This document shows positions 29,101-41,100 of a stretch of 64,000 nt of DNA, one piece after another (positions within the stretch are counted from its first letter, which is position 1; every line of letters begins with the position of its first letter). The notes beneath the pieces were generated by a model, which worked only from the letters and a program-made list of their open reading frames with translations, was not told where the DNA came from and searched no databases. The DNA is from Thraustochytrium sp. TN22 (lineage: Eukaryota > Sar > Bigyra > Thraustochytrida > Thraustochytriidae). Where the stretch lies: NCBI GenBank assembly GCA_013306675.1, contig JABLUY010000181.1, positions 1-64,000 of the forward strand, read 5' to 3'. Position numbers and translations under genes: made by a program.

Positions 29101-32100
29101 CTGCAGCACTCCGGCGTCTCGTCCTCGTCCAGGTCGTCACAAATGAATCGCACTTTGCACGGCTTGCAGTCAAAGTACACCGACAGCTGATAGTGGTCGT
29201 TGTACGTCAGGTTGCGCATCACGTCGCGCAGATCCAGAGTCACCACAGCGACGTCCCACGCCAGCAGTGAGACGGTGCCCATGCCCACGTAGCCGTTGGA
29301 CACGTAATCACCGAAAACTTCCGAGGCGAGTTCCTCGTCGCTCGCCTCTCGGTCCACCATCTCAAGAGTGCCCGTCCAGCCGTCCATGTTGACCAGCGGG
29401 TTCATGGGCACAATCGGCATGAGGCGCGTCAGTACTTCGTTGCCGTTTTTCACGCAGTTGTAAATGTTCGTCGCGCCCACCAGCGAGGTTGTGCCGTCCG
29501 GACACCGGGCCAGGTCCTGGCACGAGCATGCGTCCAGCCGCCCAGACTGCAAGAGGGCCTCTGCCGCCTCGCCGAAGAGATCGACAAACTGCACCGCGGC
29601 CCACAGGTCGTAGAGAATCGCGTCGATGTACGAGCATTGCTCGGTCGAGCTGCACGCCACCTTGTTGTCCAGCTGTATCTGGAAGGCGCCCTGATACGGG
29701 TTGTACGAGGTTGCCGTCGCCAGCACGCCGTGACGGTCGCGCAGCCGCGCACCCATCAAATCGGCTGAGTCCTCGTCGATCAGGTTCTCTTCCTCGTCGA
29801 ACACGAAGGCCTTGAGGTCGTCATACGAGAAGAAGGACATGCTGCGTTTGTGCATCTGACCGCCGTCATTGCGGAATTTGAACAGCTGGCACTCCTCCGG
29901 GTTTTTCGTGCCGTCGCAGTAGGTTTCCATATCGTATAGCGTGGCCTCGCTCGCATTCTGCGCCAATTCCACCAGACCGCCGTGCGCCACGTCCTCGCAC
30001 TCAATCGAGGGGTCCAGTGCGTGGTCGCACAGCTTGCGCGCCTTGATGAAGCGCAGCTCGCTCGTCGTGTAGGCAAACTGCGTCGGGAAGGCCCCCTCCG
30101 CCGCATCGTCGCAGCTCGCCAAGCCCTGCTTGCACGCCCACAGCGCGTAGACCTGGAGGGCGCGCTCCTGGAAGGTGTTGCAGTGGCACCGCTGACGGTC
30201 TGACGTGTCCGTGTTGAGACGCCATGTATGATCGCGGCCGCAGAACAGGTTGTTCTCCACCGCCAGCGAAATGTAGCCGTCGTACAGACCCTCTGCCGTA
30301 CGCTTCATGCGGTAGGTCTCCTGTAGTTCCTCGTTGATGCCCTTGAAGCACCGGTCGTCATGCGCTGAGATCTCGCGCGGCTCGAAATTTTCCGGATCCC
30401 AAGTTGCCGTGTACAGGTAGGTGTGATACGGGTCGGCTGTCGTCTCGTTCAGCGACCTCCGAAGCGAGTCGGCCGCTACCATGCCCGTGTAAGGGTTGGC
30501 GAGGCCGGTGGGGCAAAAGTAGCCCACAGGGCACGGCTTGGACTGCGCCTGGCCCTTGCCCGTGCCGCGCTCGCAGTAGTAGCCCTCCTCGCAAAGGAAG
30601 TTGTAGCGGCCCTGCGGCGCCTCAAGGTTCACGTCCAGGGTCGTGCCAAAGTCGCAGTAGTACCCGGGCTCGCACTCCACGTCCAGCGCAGTCACCGCGT
30701 TCGTGCCCTCGCCGCATACGTAGCCCTCGTTGCATGGCTGCGCCTCGGCTTTGTTGGTGTACGCGCAGATCAGGTCCGCCTCGCAGGTGCCCACGACCCA
30801 GGAGTCCGCCCGCGCCGTTGTATTGTACGCAAAGTAGCCCGAAGTGCAGTTTCGCGACGCGTAGTACCAGGTCGAGACGGGCTGGTCGATGTACAGCGAG
30901 CCGCGCCCGTAGTAGCCCTCGTACGTGCCATCGCCGTAACCCTGGTGGTAGACGCCGCCGGATTGAATCTCGTACCGCGGGCCATGAAAGTCCTTGAACC
31001 GCTGGTAGACCTTGCTGCCATCCGGCTGTGTGTTGCGGTAGCACTGCACGGTCGACGTGAACGCGGTCCCGTTCGGGTAGTACACGGTTTGCGACGTGCC
31101 CTGGATCGCCTCCGACTCCACAAAGTTGGGTCCACGCCCCAGCGAGTCCACGGGGTAGTCCAGGTAGCCGTAGTAGAAGTTGTCGCCCTTATTCAGGCAC
31201 TTGTACCGCGACTCGCTCAGACCGGTCGGCGTGTACGGAAGCGGAAGGTCGTCAAACGAACAAGGAAATGACATGCCGTCCATCGGGCACGTTACGCCGG
31301 GCGGGCAGATGGTGCACTCACTGCTGTTGCGCAGCTCCCAGTTCTTGGACCATGTGCCGGCCGGGCAGCCTCGGCACACCACGCTCTCGCCGGGCCCTGT
31401 CATGGTCTTGTACGTGCCCGGCGGGCAGATGAGCGCCTCCGACGTGCCGTCATTCACGCACTGCGTACCGGCAGGGCACGGATAGCAGGAGACCGTCTCG
31501 ATCGTGGGCGCGTAGTAGCCCGGCAGACACTTGGCCGGCTGCACAGTACCCTCCATGTATGCAAAGGTGCCAGGGTCTGTCGGGATGGGCACGGCCGTGC
31601 CCGCCGGACAGTAAAAGCCCTTCGGGCACAGGCCCGAGCCCTTGGGCGACGTCGAGCCGAGCTCGCAGTAGAAGCCATGCGCACAGGGCTGCGCGTAGAG
31701 GTAGTCCCCCTCGCGCGACTCGTCGTAGCCCACACCGCCCGGGCAGTATGTGCCCGGGGCGCACGGATATGGGCGCAGCGTGGTATCGTTTCGGAAAACG
31801 TCCGCGGTCATGGTCCCGTTCGGACAGAAGAAGCCGGCCGGGCAACGCATGTCCGGCTCGCTGAGGCCGTCCATACTGCACACGAAGCCCGGCGGGCAGG
31901 TGGCCGGGTCCACGCGGCCGAAGCCGGAGCAAAAGTACCCAGGCGGGCAGCTCGTGCACGCCGTCTGGCCCACCATGCTGTTGAAGGTAGTGGGCGGGCA
32001 CGGTAGCGGCGTGTCCATGCCCTCGCGCGGGCAGTACGTGCCCACTGGGCACGAGAGGCGCGCCCCGAACGGGCAGTAAAAGCCAGCCGGGCAGGACCCG

Positions 32101-35100
32101 GCGCCCTGCGGCGTCGCGCTTCCCTCCGGGCAGTACATGCTCTCAAAGCACGGCTGCGGCGTCGTGAAGTTCTTCATGTGCCGGTCGCCCACGGCCGTGC
32201 CGGCCGCGCAATAGCTGCCGGCCGGGCACGGCACTGGCCGCCGCAGGTTGAAGGCGCTATACTCGAAGGCGTAGTCCGTCACGCGCATCGCGTCTGCGTC
32301 GCTCAGGCGCATGCAGCTGTCATCCAGGCAGAATCGCCCACGCATCGGCACGAAGGGCGCCTCCGGGTCCAGCGGTAGCAAGTGCCGCTCGGACCAGAAG
32401 CGTGCCGGATAGCTCGTCACCTGCAGACCAAAGTCGTCCGTCGCGTTGCTCCAGCACGCCGTCTGCCGCGATCCCAGCACGAAATCGCCGCCGCGGGGCG
32501 CACGGTGCTTGCGAATCGTGCCGGCCAGCTCACCCAGCCGCCGTGAGGGCGTCAGCTGGCTTGACAGCACCGACGGGTCGCCGCAGGTCGTTGCGGTGGT
32601 TGCCGTACCTTCGAGGCAGAAGTGTCCTTCTGGGCACGGCTGCCGCGGCTCCTCGGTGCCCGTCACGTCGCACACGAAGCCTGCCGGGCATATGCGCGGC
32701 ACGCGCATGCCCTCCTCCGGGCACGCGTAGCCGATCGGGCACCGCAGACAGCCCTCCGTGCCGGGCAGGGGCTGATACGTGCCCCGCGGGCACAAGGTGA
32801 AGTTCCCGTTGCCCGTGCCGGGGCAGTACGCGCCCGGAGGGCAACGCAGCGCATGAGCGGCGTCCGGACAGTACATGCCGCCCGGGCACGGCCCCCAGCT
32901 TTCAAACGTGACAAAGTCCGTTGAGTAATCGTACGCGTTGTTCGACGCCTCCACGACCAGGTGCCTTCCCACGGCATCGTCCCCCACGTCCGGCGACACG
33001 AGCACGCTGCACAGGAGCAGCGTCGGGCTCAGGTACACGGCGCGAAACTCGTGGTGGCCCAGACGACAGCTGAGGTCCGTCGAGTTCACGAACCCGCTGC
33101 CCTGCACAAAGAGCGACAGCCCGCCCTCCGTGCCAAGGTAGCCGCCAGACGGCATTACGCTGGCGACCGCCGCCTCTTCAGTGTAGAGAAATCGCTTGCC
33201 CGTGTGGTGAAAGTCTGCGCCGTTGACCGTCGTCTCCACGTCCACGAGCCGGGATCGGTACAGTGGGAACCCGTGCGCGTCGGGGTACAGCGCAGTTCCG
33301 TCCTCGTGCACGTGGCGGCCGAGCGCAAAGTAGTCAAGCGCCAGGTCCAGGACCGGTGTCAGGCACTGAATCTCGCTCTCGTGCACGAAGCGCGCCGGGA
33401 CCACGAGGCGGCCGTCGAAGCGGCATGCGAGCGAGGTGGAGTTCGCAAACCCGGAACCACGCAGGACGAGCTTGGACGCCGGACGCGACGCCGCGCCGCT
33501 ACGCGGCACCATGCTGCGCACCTCCGGAGCCTCAAAGACCAGAAGTTCCACGGGCAGGGCCACAAAGTCCAGTCCGTTGCTCGAAACCTCCACAAGTACG
33601 CGAGCAGGCTCCGCGAAGGCATCCTCCGGCACGAAGCATACCAGCTCAAATGCATCGACCCACGTGGCGGCCACAACCACGGCCGGCACGGTCTCCAGCG
33701 CGTCAACGACGGAGAGCCGGCACACCAGCTCGTCCGTGGGCGCGAAGTTACTTCCCATAATGCGCAGCTCCACCTGCTTGCCCAGCGGAGCTTGTCTGGG
33801 GAAGACGTCGCGCAGAACGACCGGGTCGGTGTATGTGAAGTTGACGCCGGTCCCAACGAAGTTCGTCGCCCGCGTCCCGATGCGGACCTCGCGAGGGCCG
33901 GCCCATGCCACGGCGGGGCTAACACAGTACACGCAGCTCGCGTTCACGGCAAAGGCCTCGCTCGGCTCGGCATTGCCGAACTGGCACGCCAGCTCCTGCG
34001 CGCTGGCCGCCGCCGCTGCCGCCGCCAAATGATCGCCCAGCACCACCACCAAGGTGCCGCCGTTTGTCGAACCATGGTTCGGGTACACGCCACGCACCAC
34101 GGGAACTTCCGTGAACTCGTACGTGAGCCCGCTACTTGAGAAGTCCTGGCCGTTAATGGCCACCTCCACTTGCACCTGGCCGACGGGCTGAGCCACGCCC
34201 TCTTGCACCGTGCGCGTCCAGGCACGAGTACCCACGAGCGTGGAGGACCCCTCGTCCACGCCGAGCCGCGCGTAGGGCTCACCGTCGGCAAAGCTCACCG
34301 TCCAAGATTGCCCGCCAGTCGAGTTCGTGTCTGTCCTCGACACAACTGCGTCGTGCAGCCAGGGGTCGTCCAGCCGCTGCAGCGCGCGCTTGATGTCCTC
34401 CGCGGTGGTGTCCAAACCAATGCCGATGTCCAACGTGCGCTCGCGGCAGACGCCCTCGTAGCACGGTCCTGTCACCATGAGCGCCAGCGTACCGGAGATG
34501 CGCGCTGTAGTGCCTGCCTGATTCTCGGTCACGACCACCTGCGCGAGGTTCTCAACATTATCGGTAATCAGCACCAGCGGATCCAGATCGCCGACGAGCT
34601 CTTCCAGCGCGGTCACCTGCCAGGTCGCGGCAGCCACCAGCGTCACCTGCACCGGCGTCGCGTTGTAGCCGTTGCCAACCAGCACCTCGGCGAGCGCGTC
34701 CGCAACCTCCTCCGCCGACGCGTCGACCGCGAGGGACTGCGTGAGCCGCGATGCAGGGCTGACATTGGGTGGGAACCACGTCAGAGGCAACTCCACCACA
34801 AAGGTGCCCTCCAGTGCGTTCCCGTCATCTTGCAGCTCCACGGTCTGCACCTCGTTGTAGGTCTCCAGATCCAGGATGGTGACGCTCGCCGTCAAGCCGG
34901 CTGGGCCCTCCACAGCCCCCATGTCCACGGCAAGCAACGCGGAAGTGCTTCGCCCGTCCAGCGATTGATCGAGAAAGGTCACATCCCAAATCGCGCTCAG
35001 GCTGCCATCCGCGGCGGTCGTGAACCCGTCGTGCGTCACCTCCACATCGGAGATGTAGGGGAGCAGCTCCAGCGCCGCGGCAAGATCCGCGCCTGTGGTG

Positions 35101-38100
35101 CTGTTAAGCGGGAGCAGGTCGGTCTGCGAGGAGCCGCTGTCCCACGTCACACGAAAGTTCCCGTTCGCGCCAGGCTCCGCGGTGCCGTGCGAGGAAACGG
35201 CCACAACGGTGTTGGCGTCCGCAAAGCTGGCCGTCGATTGCAGCGGCGCGTACGCACTGCCCACGTACGGCATCTCGTACAGCCAAGAGATCTTCCCGTT
35301 GCTGTCCGGACCCACCTGAACCACCTCTACCCCTCCACTCCAGGGGTAGAGCGACTCCAGCGCTGCATGAATGTCAGCAAGCATGTCGTCCTGTCGCTCG
35401 GCATTTACCGCAACGACAATGTCCGGGTCGCTCGAGTTCTGCCGCTGCAGCCCCACCGAGCCCTCTGGACCCTTGGTGCCGTTCTGCACCCTGTTTACCG
35501 CTACAGGCTCCGCTGTGTCCGTCACGCCGAGCGTCGGCTGCGCCCCGTAGTTCCGCGTCCATCGCCCACCCACCATCGGCACGAAGCTTATTGCCCAACG
35601 AGTCTCGCCCGCGGCATCTGGTCCGGAGCGCGTCACCTCGACGGCATCGATTTTATCCAGCGCCTCAAGCGCGGCACGCATCTCCTCCGCGCTGGTGTTG
35701 CGGCTCAGCGGAGAGGTGTATTCCGCATCATACGAGAGCGCAAAACTCCCGTCACGGGCCTGCAGGCGTGGTGCCAGCGCGTGCCAGCGCGCCACCGCGT
35801 TGGTGCCCGCCAGGGTGCCAGAAAACACCGTCTCCACGGCGAGCTCCAGCCCGCTCGACACGTTCCAGGCCCAGCCACCGTTGATGTCGCTGGCGGGCTC
35901 CCTGACAACGCTCAACACGTCAATCTGGATGTCTGCGAGTGCGTCAGTGACGTCCTGCGCGCTCGCATCGTACGCCAGCTGCCTAGACTCGAGGCCGTTG
36001 GCGCGCAGGCGAAAGTCACCGCTCAGCGATGTCCCGGTTCCCTGCACCTGCGTGGCCACCAGGACATTGACATCCGGGCAATCCAAGAGTGCGTCATCCA
36101 CGTTGCCGACCCGGTCCACGTAGGTGATGCGCCACATTCTGTCCACCGCGCCATTGTCCTCTCGCGAGACCTCGAGCGCCTCTCCGGTGCCGAACGCCTC
36201 CTCTAGAAGCGCCCGCACGTGCGCGGCACTGCTGCTGTACGAGAAAGAGAATGCCGTGCCACCCGCAGTGCAGGTCGTAGAGAACCCAACATCGACCGTA
36301 ATGGACTGCACCTCGGCAACGCTGGGCGCTGTCAGGAGGCCCAGCGCGACATTTGCGCCAGACCCGCGCAGTGCGCCCAGACTCGCCTCCAACGTTGGCG
36401 GTAGCGGGTCGCCCTTGCGCGCCGCAAATCGCACCTCCCAGCGCCGCGCCCCGTTCAGGTCCGTCTGTGCAACGGTGACGGCCTCCACAGAGGACATGCT
36501 CCCGCCACGGGCGAGGAGATCATTCAGAAGACCCTGAAGCGTCGACGCGCTCGCGTCGTATGGGATGGCCACTTCCTGCACGCTGTCCGTGCACGTCAGG
36601 CAGCGCACCAGAAAGGAACCGTGAAGCGTCGAGCCGGACCCCTTTTGCATCTCCTCCACCGTGATGCTCGCCGAGTCGCCTTCAATGTTGGAATGCAGGT
36701 TCGAAGCATCTGCAATGAGCGGGGGCAGATCGCCAGCCAAGCTCATGAACGTAACGTCCCAGATAAACCGGGTGTCGTCCGCGCCGACGCCTCTCGTCAC
36801 CTCCACGGTGCCCATGCCGGGCGCCTGCGCATGGACCGCATCCTTGACGGCGTTCGCGCTTGCGTCATATGGGAGCCCACGCACGCGGTGCCCGTCCAAC
36901 GAAAAGCCCCAGGTGCCAGACAGGCGGCCGCCGGCATCGAAGGTCGTCGAGGTGGTGAGGCGCTGCACCTCATTCAAGCGTGCCTGGCGCTCCAGCTGCG
37001 CAGAGACTCGGAAGCCGTTCAAGCTAGCGTCGCCGTCCACGACGAAAACTGAGGGGTCCTGCGCGTCCGTCGCCATGGCCGGCGTCGACAATGAGATGCG
37101 CCACACGTGCTCGAACGGACCATCCACCACCTTGTCCACGCCGGAGAGCGGAAAGCCCGGCGCCTGAGCGAGGATGGCGGTCTCCACGTCCAGCGCGGTC
37201 GCATCAAAGTTGAGGGTCGCAGTCCACGCCGGAGTGGACTGGCCGACCAAAAGGGCTCCCAATGTGAAGCTGCCGCCCGTACCCGCCAGGCCATTCGTGT
37301 TGGAGACGGCCGTCTGCGCGCCGGTTCCGAGGAGGCTGTCGATCGAGCCGATCGACACTTGGAACGAGCGCGGCAGCTCCACGGTGTAGGTTCGCGCCCC
37401 ATTGTGTCCGCTGTTGGGCGTGGTGCGGTCCATGGCGACCTTGAAGTCCGAGACCTTGTACTGCGGAAAGGCCGCGATGAATGGGTCGGTAAGGTCGTCC
37501 CCGCGCACTTTCGACAGGTTCAGCGCGACTTCCACTCGACGCCCAGTGTCCGAAACCACCTCGACGCCGAGGATCCCGCCGAGCGTCTCGCTCGTACCAT
37601 TGCGCAGCTCCAGAACGCTGCTGGAGCCCGCGTCAAAGAGAGTCAGCAGATCAAGGTCGCCATGGATGCCGTCGAAGCGCACCTCCCATCCTTGGAAGGA
37701 GGCGTCTGTGTGTGCCGCCGAGGCCACCGCCGAGACGCTGCCAGAGGAAAAGCCGGGAATGGACTCGACCCAGGCCGCCACCTGTGTGGCGTCGGTGATA
37801 TCGCCCGTCGCCAGGAGTACGGAGCCCGTTACTGGGCCGAGCGCGACGCCCACATCTGAGGCGGTTCTGTCGAGAACCAAAATCTGGCGCTCGTCCACGG
37901 CCTGCGGGACCACCTCCGTCACTGTCGCGGCCACATCAGTTCCTAACAGGCCTCCCGCGTCAACTGCCATCAGCGCGGGCGCCCCGCTCGTCATGACCGG
38001 GAAGGTTACAAGCCAGGCGTGGCGCAGACCGGCCACGGTCTCACTTGCGTCGACGCTCACCGTGGCAGCGCCAAGGCCGGAGATGGATGTGATGACGCCC

Positions 38101-41100
38101 TGGAGCGTCGCGGCATCGGCGTCCGCGGCGACCGAGCCAGAGCCCGGTGTGCCATCCCAGCTCAATGCAAAGGTGCCCGTGAGGTCGGCGCTGGCCTCGA
38201 GGGCAAGCCGCTGTACCTGGCCCACCTCTGGGCTCGTCGTGCAGTCGAGTGTGATCGTGGCAATTGTACGCTGGAGGTCCTCGTCCGCACTCACCGTGAC
38301 GAGGTGCGACTCCGGGTAGAGAGCGCTGGAGGTTGTTTCGATCTCGACCACCTGGGCGCGGTTGGATGGCTCCAACGTTGTGGAGAGCTGGAAGATCGCC
38401 GGGTCCGTCGGACCCGGCAGCACGACCTCCTGCACGTCGGGCAGCACCGTGCGCCCGATCAAGCTGACGCGGATCTCGCCCTGCTCCGTAGATGGCGCGG
38501 GTGCCGCAATGGAGATGCGCTCTACGCGCGGCCGTGGGCCGGGGCCATCGAAGCCAACGAGCTCCACACGCGCGTCAGCACGCCGCTCCGGCACGTCACA
38601 GCGTAGCGACGCCACGTCGCCGGCCTCCAACAGGTCCGCCTCCACAATTTCGGTGCCAATGCGGCACAGTAGGTGGCCGTCGAAGTCGCGCCGCGTGCCT
38701 GGGATGGGGCCAGCGTGCACCACGACGCTCGTCCCCCCAAGGCGGGTGCCGTAGGGCGGATCGACTGCCTGCACGACCACATCGCGATCGTACGTGAAGC
38801 GAAGATGCGCGTCCGTGAGCACCTGGCGCTGCTCGCCAACACCCAGGTCGAGCGCCACCGACTCCGGCTCTGATGTGGCGAAGAAGCTCGAGCGCGCGGG
38901 CGACGCGCAGGTGACCTCCCCGGACGCAAGCGTCGTTGCGCGCGTGCTCACCGTCTCGCCTTCATCTGAGAGGAAAAGGCAGTGCACGTCCTGACCGCCC
39001 AGCGCAAGCGAGCTCAGGCCTTGGCCCGAGAGCGTCAACAGTGTACCTCCGGAGACCGGACCGAACATGGGTTGCACCTCCAGCACCTGCGCCGGGACCG
39101 TGTCCTCATACGAGAAGTCCATCGCGCCGGCGAAGAAGTCCGCGCCCTCGTTCGCCGAGACGCGCAGCGACACCGTCTGGCCTCGCTCCACCCAAGGTGC
39201 GGTACACTCCAGTGCCATGCCGTCCGCCACGAGTGCCGCGGCCACGCTGCGGTCCCCAAACCAGCAGAACATGGACGGCAGGCCGGTGGCATTGGTTTCC
39301 AGCATCAAAGTCACCAAGGTGCCGCCGCGAAGCGGCGCCGATAGGGGTGTCGCGCTCACAACTACGGGCGCATCGAAGACGCGGAAGAGAAGCGGGCTGG
39401 CGAACTCCACACCGTTGGTCGTCAGGGACACGACGAGGTCATCCGCACTGAGCAGCGTCACCTCCAGCGCCTCGCTGGCGCTCGTCTCGAGGGACACGGC
39501 GCACGCTGTCGTCTCCGCGAGCCAGGTCGCCGTGACTCCGTCGTAGTAGGAGCGCAGAATGGCGATGCTCGCGCATCCGGTGGCGGCCTCGATCTCCGCG
39601 GCGCTGCTGTCCATCGCAAAGGCAGGGTTCGTGCCAAAGCTCAGGTCCGCAACACGGCTCTGCGTGCTGATCAAAACGCGCTCGTCGGGTGCAGGAGCCC
39701 CTGCGGGCCCCGGCACCGAGCACGACACCTGGCTCTCCGCAAGCCACGTTGCGGCGACTGAGCCCCTCTCCGCGAAGTCGCACCGAAGTACAAGGGAGCG
39801 CGGAATGTTGGCCCCCAGCAGTCGCAGCGCCGTGCCGCCAGCGCGCGGGCCGGCACCGACACTGAGCGCATCCAGATGAATGGCATCCTCATACCAAAAG
39901 CCGGCGGCATTCTGCGAGATGTCGAGGCCGTTCAGGGTCGCGCGCACGCTAACCGGGCCCGGCGCATGCGCGGGCAGCGTACATGCGAGCGTCTGCGGCC
40001 CGGCCAGCGTCGCCATCACCCTCGTCGGCGCATTGTCGCTGCCGCCCTCGATCAGGCAGCTCGCGTCCTCCAGGTGCGCGAGCTCGACGCCGCTCTGCAA
40101 TTGCAGGCTCAGGACGATGCCGCCACGTGTGTTTCCGCGCTCCGGCTGCACCTCCACGATGCGCAACAGTGGAATATACGTGAGGTTCACGTCAGAAACA
40201 GCCTCGGTGGGCGCCGCGTGCACGGAAGGGTAGTAGCGCACGGTGAGCGCCACGCGCTCTCCCGCCGTATCAGCCTCAATTCCAACCTCAGCCGCGGGCG
40301 GCGACTCGCACGTGAGCGTCGAGGCATCCACGAAGCTTGCCAGGGTCTCAACACTCGAGGCACCGTGGCGAAAGACGCAAAAGACCGCCGCGGCCTCATA
40401 GAAGCCGCTCCCATGAACTTCAAGGTGCGTCTGGCCCTGTGGGCTCGCGAAGAGCGGCGAGACGGACTGCAGTACCGGGCGGTCGTCGTACCTGTAGGGC
40501 AGCGGGTCCGAAAACTGCTGACCGTCCACGGTAACCTGCACGTGGCAGCACGCGGCTTGCAAGCGGTTCACGCGCAGATGAAAGCCCGTGCCCACGCCTA
40601 GGTCCGACGTCGCAGCCAGCAGCGAGAGCGGGCCAATGTTGGCGGGCTCGCCGCGCGACGTGAAGGTCACGCGCCACCGCACGGCGCTCGTCTCTCGCGA
40701 GTGCTCCTCAACCTGGACCGTACCGACTGTGGCCAGCTGCGCCAGCGCCGAGGAGAGCACGGCGGCGTCCGTGCTCGCGAAGGGCAAGTCCTCCGTCCAT
40801 GCGCCTTCAAAGCCGAGGCGAAAGCTGCCTTCCAGCTCCTGCACCCCTCGCGCTACCGCGATGAAGTCCGCGTGAACGTCGGTGCCGGTCATTCCACTCA
40901 CATCGACCGCGAAGCTGTGCGGCAGGCCGAGCAGGTCGTCGAAGCTGACTGCAATCTGCTTCGTCCAGGCATCCGACGTGACAGTGGTGATGGCGGATGT
41001 CACGGTGGCATTGACGCTAAGGTCCTCACGGATGGCAAGCTCGATCGACGCCGCGTCCACCGTTGCCGCCAAGGGCCGCGTCGTGCTGTCCGCAAAGGTC

